This document shows positions 29,601 through 38,291 of a stretch of DNA of 64,000 bases, piece by piece. The translations under genes were made by a program, and so were the position numbers. Where the stretch lies: the NCBI GenBank assembly GCA_020636135.1, contig JACJYK010000001.1, forward strand, positions 3,875,819 through 3,939,818, read 5' to 3'. The stretch comes from Lewinellaceae bacterium (GTDB taxonomy: Bacteria; Bacteroidota; Bacteroidia; Chitinophagales; Saprospiraceae). Positions within the stretch are counted from its first letter, which is position 1, and each line of letters starts with the position of its first letter. The notes below the pieces were generated by a model, which saw only the letters and a program-made list of their open reading frames with translations, had not been told where the DNA came from and did no database searches.

Positions 29601-32064
29601 GTAGCAACGGAGTACATGCATACCAAAAGATCGTGTCGGATGCCGGTGAAACCGTCAGGTCCGTACAGTTGGCACTGTTCCCGTATACCGATGCTTCCTG
29701 ATCGATCAATACAGCTCCCAACTGGGTGACTAAATCGTCCGTCAGGCAGACACTATCCAATGGCACGTTGCCGGTGTTAACCACACTGTACGTAAAAGTT
29801 ACTGCAAATAACTCACCCAATATTGGATCACAGAACACCGAATCGATCGTATAGTCTTTCACTGCGCTGATGCTGGGCATCGGCAGTGGCGTGCATTCGT
29901 TGTTATTTGCCGGATCCCAATCGAAGTCCGGGTCGATCAAAGTCCCTGCCTGAGAGGTATCAATGGCACTTACGATGCTGGAAACTCCTACACCAGTCGC
30001 ATAAGCAGTATTGCAAATGATCATTCCGCTTACATCCAATGCCTCGTAAGCCCTGTATTGACTTACAATCTGAACGATCATTGAATCACCAGTTTGTAGG
30101 ATACCACCAAAAATGATAAATCCTTCATTATTTGGATAGAAATAGGAATCCAGTGAAGTGGTTCCCGGATGATCTACTAAAAGCACTGTATCTACCTCAA
30201 TAAATCCTTGCGCTGGAAGATGATCGGTCAATGTGATGTTCTGAAGTGGGTCATTGCCTATACTTTTAATTATTAAGCTCGTGTAGACCTGAAATATGCC
30301 AGGCTCATTGGGCACCTGAACGACACTGTCGAGATTCTTGGCCAATCCGATGCCCGGAACGTACACCGGTGTACAATCGTCGTTGGATGCGTTACAAAAG
30401 ATATCCAGCTCGATCTGATCACCATTCTCCGATCGATCCATAACCGAAGTAGTTGATACGAGCAGTCCCATGGTGTCACGAACCAGATTATCTGCATGGA
30501 CTACTGCAGAATTACATAACACAGATCCATCTGCATTTTTGAAATGGGTGGCAGGAGCGATCACACAGTAAGAAATGATGTAGTATTCTCCAGGAGCAAG
30601 CTTTGCACCCTCTGCGAAAACAAAGGTGGTATCTCCGCTATAGCGGTACGCAAACACCGGGTCTATCGCAGCGCCGTCATAGGTCAGGCTTCCCCCTGTT
30701 ACCTCGGTGTGAAAATAAAGTGTATCGTAAAGATCCACCGGGTAAAGGGTGTCTAAACCCAGGTTTTGAACTTTTACACTGAAACAAGCTTCGATCAGCC
30801 CATCCGTTGTTCTTCGCTGATAAACGGTATCCAGGTTTTTTGCAACTCCAATTTTTGCATCGGTTACCACCACCCGGCACGTAGATGAATTTCCTGCGGC
30901 ATCGGTAGCTACAAAGGTGAGATAGCCACTGCTGGTGAAGGTCTCTGTATTTGGTGCGGGTATTTGAGATAGGACAACGTCCATTCCACCGATCATTGAG
31001 TTGCAATCATCTGTGGCGGAGACCCAGGGATCAGACGCATAATCACCTATCACATATTCACAATTGTTATTGGGATCAATGTCAATAAATTGAGTTAGAC
31101 AGGTGATGGTTGGAGGACATCGATCGATGATGGTAAAGGTAGCTTCTCGCACCGAATCTCCACAGGATTGGTAAATTTCATCGCTGTTGGTAATCCGAAT
31201 GGTGATGCGATTACCGCAAATGGTGTCCGAAGGTCGCAGTTGGCTTATCAGCGTTCGACGCATACACGCTACAATATTTTCATTGATAAAACAAGCCTGA
31301 TTCCAACCGCGGCCTGGATCATCTGCAAAAAATACCTGAACACGTGTTTTTAGATTACAGAGAGGCCCTCTGCGCACATCACAGGTAGCATAATTAAATA
31401 AATCATTCGAGCCATCTGTAAATTCATCCAACCAGGTTTGAAATGTATTGGTGATATTATCCTGGCAGGTATAGGCTGTATCATTAGATGGCACCTCCGG
31501 TGTTGGCAATGGTATAACCCTGAGGATTAACACCGCCTGATTGACCGATTCGACATCATCGCAGTCTGTATTCTGACAGGTACCGGCCAAAAAGAAAGTA
31601 TACCTTACTGTTCCTCCACAGGTCAGTGGTAAAGGAATTTGTCCCTCACCCCCAGGATAATCGTCTACATGAACATTAAAACTCGAGTTAAATGTCCCAC
31701 CGGATACTATGGTTACATCGATCCCGGCTAAACGGATATTCTGGCAATGGTTATTCGGAGACAGCAGACTATCCATGTAATTGATGAACTGCTTTTCAAT
31801 GGAATCAGCGGTGGTGCAATAGGACATGCAAACGGTACGATTGTCATAGCCGCTACGAAACCGTATCCCATATCCACAGTTGTCAGGGTCCGCAGGATAG
31901 GTACAATTTCCTTTTATTAAACAGGGATAGCCACTTACAACCTGTGCAGACAGCTCCGAATTACCCGATACCAGGGCAAGTAGGAACAGACCAATAGTTA
32001 ATGCATTTCCTATTTTTAATTTTCCCGTAAAACTGAAAGAATGTGAGTAATATTCCTGGGTCAT
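23680..32064 (-). CDS. Giant T9SS surface protein C: DUF11-like repeats plus chassis
   Basis: This 2,794-residue protein has a signal peptide within residues ~1-41 (hydrophobic IGLFLLALVSGN, ending ...SELSAQ). Residues ~42-315 are an unassigned Cys-rich region. One HYR domain follows (~318-405, CPPTITCLTQF...VVVTDA). Six DUF11-like repeats (~405-1,400) are recognisable from openings such as IGVAKNLDTV, LGVAKWVDSV and INVSKQILRV and from the repeated phrase NTGNTPLDS. Linkers are acidic (e.g. GEEGDTGGEHDPT) and could bind calcium. The chassis starts at CEDLVNVSLGSDC (~1,426) and ends in the T9SS sorting domain (MVKVD). Two of its repeats are close relatives of repeats in B, yet its middle chassis module and island (25651-26001, subtype I) match D rather than B. 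It is predicted to be exported by T9SS; function is unknown. Confidence 0.9.
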   Translation of the reverse strand: MTQEYYSHSFSFTGKLKIGNALTIGLFLLALVSGNSELSAQVVSGYPCLIKGNCTYPADPDNCGYGIRFRSGYDNRTVCMSYCTTADSIEKQFINYMDSLLSPNNHCQNIRLAGIDVTIVSGGTFNSSFNVHVDDYPGGEGQIPLPLTCGGTVRYTFFLAGTCQNTDCDDVESVNQAVLILRVIPLPTPEVPSNDTAYTCQDNITNTFQTWLDEFTDGSNDLFNYATCDVRRGPLCNLKTRVQVFFADDPGRGWNQACFINENIVACMRRTLISQLRPSDTICGNRITIRITNSDEIYQSCGDSVREATFTIIDRCPPTITCLTQFIDIDPNNNCEYVIGDYASDPWVSATDDCNSMIGGMDVVLSQIPAPNTETFTSSGYLTFVATDAAGNSSTCRVVVTDAKIGVAKNLDTVYQRRTTDGLIEACFSVKVQNLGLDTLYPVDLYDTLYFHTEVTGGSLTYDGAAIDPVFAYRYSGDTTFVFAEGAKLAPGEYYIISYCVIAPATHFKNADGSVLCNSAVVHADNLVRDTMGLLVSTTSVMDRSENGDQIELDIFCNASNDDCTPVYVPGIGLAKNLDSVVQVPNEPGIFQVYTSLIIKSIGNDPLQNITLTDHLPAQGFIEVDTVLLVDHPGTTSLDSYFYPNNEGFIIFGGILQTGDSMIVQIVSQYRAYEALDVSGMIICNTAYATGVGVSSIVSAIDTSQAGTLIDPDFDWDPANNNECTPLPMPSISAVKDYTIDSVFCDPILGELFAVTFTYSVVNTGNVPLDSVCLTDDLVTQLGAVLIDQEASVYGNSANCTDLTVSPASDTIFWYACTPLLPNDSIWASKSVILDAKASGAPVPLMNQARVVAWDTLGKKFIADLSDAGDQPKSNNPTHFADQGTDNDPTQVRLPLLGVAKWVDSVRLVMTPDSVGNFDVTYKIKVKNIGNTPLDSVLLVEDLDGQLGPAYMIPPDPMVTVTNGTGNASYNGTTNDTLLSPSANKLGVDDSIVVCLKIMVNPNAMGASDTLLNQAYAWAVDTVSGYTTEDYSDAGMDAEGTNGEGECDDPTLVQLKDINVSKQILRVTTYRQDSLPGVAAVEFQVLIKNKGNVPFYDLMLVDSIADQLGSALVAVLEPPSIHEPPQLINGVVTSLNGTSYLPTIQDFPKILDGTMVLDTLERDSFIDVRFTLLIDPNAVGAPSPLKNQAVVMGNTIIGDHTDRSDTGPDPESSNGGEEGDTGGEHDPTCVNVPMVNLNKNLDHVEDSPALGNFRAVYHLTITNTGNTPLDSLSLTDDIMTQFGIYFQNVVSVGVLSSNATAGVDVDPGYDGTAGSNMLIPSDATYLEPGQQITIELKVEIDPVIGNLTADTLYNQSEVWARGVSPSGIEINGNDGLVDAYGRVIWTHDLSDPGVDPDGLNPGAPGDQGTGNDPTIIPPCWTNCDGACEDLVNVSLGSDCQTFLTGGVLIQGKDPYCVQLGFYAVTSIKDRNGNPVSNPVTADYRGQELYVTVENIVCENSCWGIVKVEDKMPPQIVCTNDTISCLQMAEREDLIELSDNCMEYPPKLEVLEKQWTSLGCDDREFIGYLARKVRATDVWGNYNECRDTLFVRKETIDSLVCGPDTLIECTTEVVRNGKTVELLWNTGKNGDTYLDAEGYAHPWPTNGYGYFPAPYLKSTQPGQEPGYLLPLQTDAGPDFTNTGKCQIVFDYEDHIVPTCGKSYKIRRTWHIYDWCGRRDTTCVQWFKITDTTAPVIESKYLYAMGNECSDVPRVLLDRAASLEALTACAILEAEVDPHDCKATVILTDPRAWVLKDCDDQIEVYYEIEYVDPTHPGKVLLESGNIAEGETAHVYLPTGWHNVVYHIRDQCWNETLLLQGISVYDNTPPTPVCDEITQVTLDPEKCWARVYAKDLDDGSHDNCCDQLHFAVANMDSIMYWRDYWKSYIINCVGESNYETGKDFYVTLIEEWINIFVFDDYIDVSECGSEQLVLRVYEACDLPVYDAHTFFAGEHKWYWWNHSYYFQMWYLWRLDEYIQYKNPRMDISCFEAVSTTYAFYDVLQIGYGLKIGEHFDTNPLLAEYGYFGCPTADLPASSLLEIQLPELSNSHTPVPFSLCGWSPYMTKDQQDWSQRVLEPYRTEAEITKRLNLTTPYYTPVRYSDCMIEVLKDDKTPPVVVAPEDVTVYCDGVPYWWTLTKPYAGGTKTATVNGHGASFTHDVCEGEDALQTYCSSPDVYPAGTNTSGDLAEGPVCCVEIPWDGGDFGYYGGSVCGEYSYAGGVNCDEYSYWYHDHNWQPIYCRLWLMLDKYDNPDGGHPNPQSYFDETAEDWVITDNCWAPETEVEYSGSLNECGVGTLTKTVTATDKCGNTAYDTQTLYVKPRSDFEVIFPEDVVVNCTDPGSLAADRTGAGYPEINDDDCELIGVTYSDERYDVTEGCYKILRTWKLIDWCVYSPDLHSRYPDVIVDDRLVASESRCCIHRNLKDDGDGYMTYLQVIKVIDDEAPVIVCNELAETCILDNNCDAATVRYELLASGTDNCAAEDEIQYRYTVLAEETTPVAYGQGHELTAELVVGTYGVWLVGKDRCGNEDSCYTTFTIRDCKNPTPYCYHGIATVVMSPSGEVEVWATDFDAGSYDNCTTADNLILSFTEDGETPSITFTCADIPDGRSQEIEVEIWVIDEAGNKDFCTTTLLLQDNTGNACQDSSPLTESGSGVASSGQKVKGEGTRTPELNQNTPNPFSGETKIGFWLPESMTATLKVMDVTGKELYRVTGSYSGGNHLITLEAGSIPEVKGVLFYQLETERGVLNRRMVKVD

Positions 32065-32504
32065 TTGTCAATTCATTTATAGCTCAATTTTCAATTTTAC
32101 GAATAATAAAATAGAAACAAATTTTATATTTCATATGATAATTATTATTAACTTATAAATTATTTAATATTAGAATTTTAAGTCAATATTTATTATCATA
32201 ATAAAAAGAAAGTATATTTTATGCTCTACAAATTATTGATGAATATTTCGTGCAGATTTTTCTACAAAATTCCCCGGTCAAGGTAAAATGTTCATTTCTG
32301 GAGCTATTGATGCGCTAATCCAGTTTATAGTGTATGAAAACGCGTGACATTGTTCTGAAGCGGTCACTCACACGTAATAGAGGTTGCTCGTTTCTTCGTT
32401 AGGAATTATACTTCTTGTGGGCTTCATACCGTCGGGCCTCGTTTCGACAGTAACATTTCTTAAAAATCTTAGGGTAGAATTATCGAGGATTACGATCAAA
32501 ACAG

Positions 32505-32548
32505 AAAGAATGTTGCCAAGTAGAAATCATACATGGCAACATCCTCTT
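32505..32548 (-). terminator. Terminator downstream of gene D
   Basis: The stem ATGTTGCCA / TGGCAACAT is extended by partial AG/CT pairs around a 15-base loop. It is followed on the minus strand by TCTTTCTGTTTTG. It lies ~290 bp after the D stop because the hairpin and relic stack intervenes. Confidence 0.65.
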
Positions 32549-32560
32549 TTCTAAAATATA

Positions 32561-32742
32561 CTGACGAACACTATCGTATTGTCAGCATTGCACTCGCGCT
32601 TCTTTCTTTTCACTGACGAACACTATTGTGTTGTCAGCATTGCACTCGCGCTTCTTTCTTTTCACTGAAAAACACTATCGTATTGTCAGCATCGGTTAAT
32701 CCACCTTTACCATCCTACTGACGAATGCTGGCGCATTGTCAG
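32561..32742. repeat. Tandem array of four CTGAC/GTCAG hairpins
   Basis: Hairpins lie at 32561-32585, 32613-32637, 32665-32689 and 32718-32742. The first three are spaced exactly 52 bp apart, and the 27-bp spacer CATTGCACTCGCGCTTC... is repeated identically between them. The inner stems are AACAC/GTATT (one mismatch), AACAC/GTGTT, AACAC/GTATT, and AATGC/GCATT in the fourth. The third hairpin has lost the C of its left arm. A gene-end relic separates the third and fourth. Confidence 0.85.
32696..32713 (-). pseudogene. Relic of a giant gene 3' end (six codons)
   Basis: The minus strand encodes MVKVD-stop (ATGGTAAAGGTGGATTAA). It lies between hairpins at 32665-32689 and 32718-32742. Confidence 0.65.
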
Positions 32743-32750
32743 CATCCCTA

Positions 32751-32798
32751 TTAATTCACCTTGACCATCCGCTTATTCAATACGCCTTTAGCCGTTTC
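32751..32798 (-). pseudogene. Relic of a giant gene 3' end (last 16 codons)
   Basis: The minus strand encodes ETAKGVLNKRMVKVN-stop, differing from the 13296 relic at one residue and several silent sites. It ends at the same base (GTTTC on the plus strand) where a variant hairpin begins. Confidence 0.8.
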
Positions 32799-32800
32799 AA

Positions 32801-32824
32801 CTGACGCTCCCTTCGGTCGGTCAG
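32801..32824. repeat. Variant hairpin element
   Basis: CTGACGCTCCC, then TTCGGTCG and GTCAG, followed by CACCGGTCAGCAT and the stop of gene D. Apart from one loop base it is the same element as at 13346. Confidence 0.7.
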
Positions 32825-32840
32825 CACCGGTCAGCATTGG

Positions 32841-35800
32841 CTAATTCACCTTCACCATTCGTTTGTTCAATACCCCTTTTTCGGTTTCCAGTTGGTAAAA
32901 TAACACCCCTTTCACTTCCGGGATGCTACCAGCTTCTAACGTAATCAAATGATTACCTCCTGAATAACTGCCGGTCACCCGGTAGAGCTCCTTGCCCGTC
33001 ACGTCCATGATCTTCAGCGTGGCCGTCATGCTTTCCGGCAACCAGAATCCGATCTTCGTCTCCCCACTGAATGGGTTCGGCGTGTTCTGATAGAGTTCTG
33101 GGGTCCTTATCCCTTCTCCTTTTACCTTTTGTCCCGGAGATGCTACTCCGGATCCCGACTCCGTCAACGGACTACTGTCCTGGCAGGCATTGCCGGTGTT
33201 GTCCTGCAACAACAATGTCGTTGTGCAGAAGTCCTTGTTGCCGGACTCGTCGATCACCCAGATCTCCACTTCAATCTCCTGGGAACGACCATCCGGGATG
33301 TCCGCACAGGTGAAGGTTATACTTGGTGTCTCGCCGTCTTCCGTGAAGCTCAGGATCAGGTTATCGGCTGTCGTACAGTTGTCGTAGCTGCCGGCATCAA
33401 AGTCCGTAGCCCATACTTCCACTTCGCCCGATGGACTCATCACCACCGTAGCGATGCCATGGTAACAATAGGGTGTAGGGTTCTTGCAGTCTCTTATCGT
33501 GAAGGTTGTGTAGCAGCTGTCTTCGTTCCCACAACGGTCCTTACCTACCAGCCAGACACCATAGGTGCCTACCGCCAGTTCTGCTGTTAATTCATGGCCT
33601 TGTCCGTAAGCTATTGGAGTCGTCTCTCCGGCCAATACCGTGTAGCGGTATTGGATCTCATCCGCTGCAGCACAGTTGTCTGTGCCTGAGGCCAGCAACT
33701 CATACCGTACCGTCGCTGCATCGCAGTTGTTGTCCAGGATGCAGGTCTCCTCCAGCTCATTGCATACGATCACCGGTGCTTCATCATCCACCACCTTGAT
33801 CACCTGCAAGTACGTCATGTAACCATCTCCGTCATCCTTCAGATTGCGGTGGATGCAGCATCTGCTCTCACTGGCCACCAACCGGTCGTCGACGATCACA
33901 TCCGGATAGCGGCTGTGCAGATCCGGTGAATAAACACACCAGTCGATCAGCTTCCAGGTACGCAGGATCTTGTAACAGCCTTCCGTCACATCGTAACGCT
34001 CATCCGAGTACGTCACCCCGATCAGCTCACAGTCGTCGTCGCTGATCTCCGGATAACCTGCTCCCGTACGGTCTGCCGCCAGGCTGCCCGGGTCGGTGCA
34101 GTTCATCACCACATCTGCCGGGAAGATCACTTCAAAGTCGGAGCGTGGCTTCACATACAGCGTCTGAGTGTCGTATGCGGTGTTGCCACATTTGTCGGTA
34201 GCTGTCACCGTCTTGGTCAGCGTCCCTACCCCACATTCGTTCAGGCTGCCACTGTATTCCACTTCCGTTTCCGGTGCCCAGCAGTTGTCCGTGATCACCC
34301 AGTCTTCCGCCGTCTCATCAAAGTAGCTTTGCGGATTGGGATGTCCACCATCCGGGTTGTCGTATTTATCCAGCATCAGCCACAAGCGGCAGTAGATGGG
34401 CTGCCAATTGTGATCGTGGTACCAGTAGCTGTATTCATCGCAGTTCACTCCACCGGCATAGCTGTATTCACCGCAGACCGACCCGCCATAGTAGCCGAAG
34501 TCTCCGCCATCCCAGGGGATCTCTACGCAGCATACCTGCGTTACTTCAACCGGCGCATCTGAAGTGTTTATTCCTATTGGGTAAATGTAAGGATCTGCGC
34601 AATACGTAGCCAGTGCATCTTCTCCTTCACATACATCATGCGTAAAGGAGGCGCCATGGCCTTTAACCGTCGCTGTCTTCGTACCTCCGGCATAAGGCTT
34701 CGTCAGCTCCCACCAATAGGGTACACCGTCACAGTAAACCGTCACATCTTCAGGAGCTACCACCACCGGCGGCGTTTTGTCGTCCTTGATCACTTCGATC
34801 ATACAATCATTGTACCGAACCGGCGTGTAAAACAATGTAGTCAAATTAAGTCTCGCGGTGATCTCTGCCTCGGTTCGATATGGTTCGTAAACCCGACTGG
34901 TCCAGTCTGCTTTAGCTGCATCTGTTGATATCGTCCAGGTACATAGTGACATTTCCGTACCTGCATGCGCTTGCTCCAACTTCGGGAAATAATACCCAAG
35001 GATCGTAGAACTGGGCAGACCTGAAGTAGCGCATTCTGAATACCCGGAATTAGTCAGTTCAGGAGTGACATAAATGTGTTGATAAAGATGTAAAACAGCT
35101 CCTAATGGTAAATCTGTACCTATATCGGTACCATTCGTGGATTCCACGCAGGTAAAGTTAAACCTGGGATCGCCATAATGAATGTATTCATCCAGTCTCC
35201 ACAAGTAATGCATTACAAACAGTACCGAATGATTGTACCAATACCATTCGTGCTCGCCACCATAGAAAGTATGTGGATCGTATAAGGGCAGGTCACAGGC
35301 CTCATACACCCGTAGAACCAATTGTTCCCGTCCACATTCCGAAACATCGATGTAATCGTCAAAAACGAAAACATTGATCCATTCTTCGATAAAAGTATTC
35401 AACTCATCCTTTTGGGCCTGGTATTCGGAAGCTCCCAGGCAAGAACTGAAATAGGATTGCCAGTAGTTGCGCCAGTAGATCACACTGTCCATATTGGCTA
35501 CTGCAAAATGCAACTGATCACAGCAGTTGTCGTGGCTGCCATCGTCCAGATCTTTCGCATAAACTCGAGCCCAGCATTTTTCCGGGTCCAAGGTAACCTG
35601 GGTGATCTCGTCACACACGGGTGTCGGCGGCGTATTGTCGTAGACGCTGATGCCCTGCAGTAACAAGGTCTCGTTCCAGCACCGGTCACGTATGTGGTAT
35701 ACTACGTTGTGCCAGCCAGCCGGCAGGTATACATGAGCCGTCTCCCCTTCTGCGATATTTCCGGATTCCAGCAACACCTTTCCCGGATGGGTCGGATCTA

Positions 35801-37931
35801 CGTATTCAATCTCATAGTAGACATCCAGCACATCGTCGCAATCTTTCAAGACCCAGGCACGTGGATCTGGTAGTATGACCGTTGCCTTACAGTCATGAGG
35901 ATCTACCTCGGCTTCAAGGATAGCACATGCCGTCAAAGCTTCCAGGCTTGCCGATTTATCAAGAAGTACTCTCGGCACATCAGGACACTCATTGCCCATT
36001 GCGTACAGATATTTACTCTCAATAACCGGAGCCGTGGTATCCGTGATCTTGAACCATTGCACACAAGTTGTATCGCGGTGCCCGCACCAATCGTACACAT
36101 GCCAGGTCCGGCGGATTTTGTAAGACTTCCCGCAAGTAGGCACGATGTGGTCTTCGTAGTCGAAGACGATCTGGCATTTGCCCGTATTGGTAAAATCAGG
36201 CCCTGCATCCGTGTGGAGGGGCAATAAATAGCCGGGATCTTGTCCTGGTTGCGTGCTCTTCAGATAAGGCGCCGGGAAATAGCCATATCCATTCGTAGGC
36301 CAGGGATGGGCATATCCCTCGGCATCCAGGTAGGTATCGCCGTTTTTGCCGGTATTCCACAACAATTCTACAGTCTTGCCATTGCGGACCACTTCGGTCG
36401 TGCATTCGATCAGGGTATCCGGTCCGCAGACCAGGCTGTCAATGGTCTCTTTCCGTACAAACAGGGTATCCCGACATTCGTTGAAATTACCCCAAACATC
36501 AGTTGCTCTTACTTTCCGGGATAGATAACCGATAAAGGTACGGTCATCACATCCGAGGTCAGTCCATTGTTTCTCTAAAATTTCTTCAGATGGCGGGTAA
36601 ACCATACATTCATCCGTTAATACGACCAAGTCTTCCCGTTCACTCATCTGCAAACAGCTGATGGTATCGTTGACACACTGAATCTGCGGTCCAAGTTTGT
36701 CTTCCAATCGAATGGTTCCCCAGCATTTCGCTCCTGAATAGATGTTGCGAACTACATACGTTAAAGTAGCTCCAATATGTTCGTTGGTTAGTATGGACCC
36801 GGGTACCGGGACCGTTGTATTTGGCATGAATAATTCAAGGGTATAGCAACTTACACAGGCGGCACTGGCACTAGTCAGCACCTCATTTGGAGTAACCTCC
36901 CGAGCACAAGTCGTATTCAAACTTACATTGACGTGATCCTGGCACGAAACTCCTGCAGAAGCATCGGGTGCATCCACATCCCACAATATGGTCACCAACC
37001 CATCTCCTGAACGAACACCGGGTTGGGTAATTCCTGCAGTTACGCCTCCAATATAAGAAGAACCTCCTGCTCCACCACCGCCTGCCACACCAGACCCTAT
37101 CATTGCACCTGCACCGGAGCCGCCTCCAAAATATCCACCTCCTCCACCGCCGCTAGCCATGCTATAACTCCCATCAATACCTACTCCACCAGAGCCACTG
37201 GTACCGGGAATACCATCCGGCCCTTGGGGACCATCACCACCAGCTCCACCCCCGATCTGAGTCCCTCCTTTGCCACCAGAACCGGGATTAAAATAATAAC
37301 CGTAAGAGGGGTCGGCCGGGTCGGCACCGTTTTCACCGATCAGTCCACCGCCGCCGCCTCCATTTCCACCTGTTCCACAAGGCTGGCAAGTGCCATTGAC
37401 ATAATCGCGGCCACCACCGCCGCCGCCGCCAGCCACAATAATCCGGTCCGCCAAAGCACCGGCACCGGTCCTTATGTCAGACGCACCACCTCCACTGCCC
37501 GCAAAGCCAGCTAATCCATCGGATGGAGTGCCATAACCACCCACTGCGCCTCCATTGAATCCACCTATACCATTAGCACCTGAACCACCTACATAAACTA
37601 TTAAATTATCTCCGGGGTTGACAGCCAGCACTCCGGTAGCATATCCTCCCAATCCACCGACGCTGGGTGAATATTGCTCTACGGTCATAGGCTGGCCAGA
37701 TCCTCCCCATGCCTTGATGGTCACAGAAGTTATCCCGGGTGGTACAATAAAATTCTGTACTCCGCCGGTATAATTGAATACCTGGGAATCAAGAATTGTT
37801 GCAACAAAATTATCGGGATAATAGCTTGAGCGTAGCTTTTCACCAGAGTGATCTGCTGTAAAGGATGAAGCAAGTAAACCGCCTGTAATCACTAAAATAC
37901 AGGCAATAATGCTCTTGTAAAGATGGTTCAT
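32841..37931 (-). CDS. Giant T9SS surface protein D: glycine-rich head plus chassis
   Basis: The product is ~1,696 residues from ATG 37929-37931 (MNHLYKSIIACILVITGGLL, a signal peptide). An upstream in-frame start at 37985 would put 18 polar residues before it. Residues ~45-320 form a glycine-rich domain that opens with FNYTGGVQNFIVPPGITSVT and contains runs such as GGGGGGGRDYV and SGGGGGGYFGGGSG; this type is widespread in Bacteroidota secreted proteins. There is no separate HYR array: the chassis begins at once (CQDHVNVSLNTTC, ~329) and runs to the T9SS sorting domain. The entry segment (ASAACVSCYTLELFMPNT) is unlike that of the other members. The island (34815-35162) is subtype I. The leader just before the ATG resembles that of gene E. 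Confidence 0.9.
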   Translation of the reverse strand: MNHLYKSIIACILVITGGLLASSFTADHSGEKLRSSYYPDNFVATILDSQVFNYTGGVQNFIVPPGITSVTIKAWGGSGQPMTVEQYSPSVGGLGGYATGVLAVNPGDNLIVYVGGSGANGIGGFNGGAVGGYGTPSDGLAGFAGSGGGASDIRTGAGALADRIIVAGGGGGGGRDYVNGTCQPCGTGGNGGGGGGLIGENGADPADPSYGYYFNPGSGGKGGTQIGGGAGGDGPQGPDGIPGTSGSGGVGIDGSYSMASGGGGGGYFGGGSGAGAMIGSGVAGGGGAGGSSYIGGVTAGITQPGVRSGDGLVTILWDVDAPDASAGVSCQDHVNVSLNTTCAREVTPNEVLTSASAACVSCYTLELFMPNTTVPVPGSILTNEHIGATLTYVVRNIYSGAKCWGTIRLEDKLGPQIQCVNDTISCLQMSEREDLVVLTDECMVYPPSEEILEKQWTDLGCDDRTFIGYLSRKVRATDVWGNFNECRDTLFVRKETIDSLVCGPDTLIECTTEVVRNGKTVELLWNTGKNGDTYLDAEGYAHPWPTNGYGYFPAPYLKSTQPGQDPGYLLPLHTDAGPDFTNTGKCQIVFDYEDHIVPTCGKSYKIRRTWHVYDWCGHRDTTCVQWFKITDTTAPVIESKYLYAMGNECPDVPRVLLDKSASLEALTACAILEAEVDPHDCKATVILPDPRAWVLKDCDDVLDVYYEIEYVDPTHPGKVLLESGNIAEGETAHVYLPAGWHNVVYHIRDRCWNETLLLQGISVYDNTPPTPVCDEITQVTLDPEKCWARVYAKDLDDGSHDNCCDQLHFAVANMDSVIYWRNYWQSYFSSCLGASEYQAQKDELNTFIEEWINVFVFDDYIDVSECGREQLVLRVYEACDLPLYDPHTFYGGEHEWYWYNHSVLFVMHYLWRLDEYIHYGDPRFNFTCVESTNGTDIGTDLPLGAVLHLYQHIYVTPELTNSGYSECATSGLPSSTILGYYFPKLEQAHAGTEMSLCTWTISTDAAKADWTSRVYEPYRTEAEITARLNLTTLFYTPVRYNDCMIEVIKDDKTPPVVVAPEDVTVYCDGVPYWWELTKPYAGGTKTATVKGHGASFTHDVCEGEDALATYCADPYIYPIGINTSDAPVEVTQVCCVEIPWDGGDFGYYGGSVCGEYSYAGGVNCDEYSYWYHDHNWQPIYCRLWLMLDKYDNPDGGHPNPQSYFDETAEDWVITDNCWAPETEVEYSGSLNECGVGTLTKTVTATDKCGNTAYDTQTLYVKPRSDFEVIFPADVVMNCTDPGSLAADRTGAGYPEISDDDCELIGVTYSDERYDVTEGCYKILRTWKLIDWCVYSPDLHSRYPDVIVDDRLVASESRCCIHRNLKDDGDGYMTYLQVIKVVDDEAPVIVCNELEETCILDNNCDAATVRYELLASGTDNCAAADEIQYRYTVLAGETTPIAYGQGHELTAELAVGTYGVWLVGKDRCGNEDSCYTTFTIRDCKNPTPYCYHGIATVVMSPSGEVEVWATDFDAGSYDNCTTADNLILSFTEDGETPSITFTCADIPDGRSQEIEVEIWVIDESGNKDFCTTTLLLQDNTGNACQDSSPLTESGSGVASPGQKVKGEGIRTPELYQNTPNPFSGETKIGFWLPESMTATLKIMDVTGKELYRVTGSYSGGNHLITLEAGSIPEVKGVLFYQLETEKGVLNKRMVKVN

Positions 37932-38110
37932 CGGTGTTGTCTTGGTTTTCAAATTCGTTGCCGTGGCTAAAATAACCAATGCCACCTTATATAAGGCAAC
38001 ATATATGTATTAATGTACTTTAACGAGTGATAAAAATGAAAGAAGGGTCGGTTAGTGACCTCAATTTCTCACCAGGGAAGAGAAAGTTCACGATCAAATA
38101 CATAAAACAA

Positions 38111-38145
38111 CAAAGCAGCCATTTATCCTGAAAATGGCTGCTTTG
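38111..38145 (-). terminator. Terminator downstream of gene E
   Basis: A 14-bp stem (CAAAGCAGCCATTT / AAATGGCTGCTTTG) with a short loop is followed on the minus strand by TTGTTTTATG. It is of the same family as the terminators after C, F and H. Confidence 0.8.
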
Positions 38146-38179
38146 CTTGATTATTGGGTATATCCTTACGACCATCCTA

Positions 38180-38204
38180 CTGACGAATGCTGGCGCATTG
38201 TCAG
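38180..38204. repeat. CTGAC/GTCAG hairpin
   Basis: The inner stem is AATGC/GCATT with loop TGGC, identical to the copy at 32718-32742. It is followed by CATCCCTA and a gene-end relic, also as at 32742. Confidence 0.85.
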
Positions 38205-38212
38205 CATCCCTA

Positions 38213-38259
38213 TTAATTCACTTTGACCATTCGTTTATTCAAACCCCTTTCTCCGTTTC
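38213..38259 (-). pseudogene. Relic of a giant gene 3' end, with a 1-base deletion
   Basis: The minus strand keeps MVKVN-stop and the upstream KGVLNKR region, but is one base shorter than the 48-bp relics at 13296, 32751 and 63320, so the frame is broken. It ends at the same GTTTC junction. Confidence 0.75.
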
Positions 38260-38261
38260 TA

Positions 38262-38285
38262 CTGACGCTCCCTTCGGTCGATCAG
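38262..38285. repeat. Variant hairpin element
   Basis: CTGACGCTCCC...GGTCG with right arm ATCAG (one change from GTCAG). It lacks the second GGTCAG copy seen at the other three sites and is followed by CATCGG and the stop of gene E. Confidence 0.65.
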
Positions 38286-38291
38286 CATCGG

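Larger units (their letters stand above)
32065..32840. other. Long intergenic region between genes C and D
   Basis: 32065-32230 is very AT-rich and is the likely promoter region of C; no clean TAnnTTTG box is seen. 32230-32500 shows no gene or structure I can support. 32505-32840 holds the D terminator, a tandem hairpin array, two gene-end relics and a variant hairpin, listed separately. Confidence 0.6.
37932..38291. other. Intergenic region between genes D and E
   Basis: 37932-38100 is the upstream region of D. It includes the conserved leader GAAAACCAAGACAACACCG directly before the ATG; no clear promoter box is seen. The rest holds E's terminator, one hairpin, a gene-end relic, a variant hairpin and, at 38161-38176, a very decayed tail (CCTTACGACCATCC). 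Confidence 0.55.

Noticed and set aside
32561..32742. Regularly spaced 25-bp repeats resembling a small CRISPR array
   Set aside because: The spacers are identical or homologous to each other and to spacers at other loci, the repeats are hairpins next to gene ends, and no cas gene is present.
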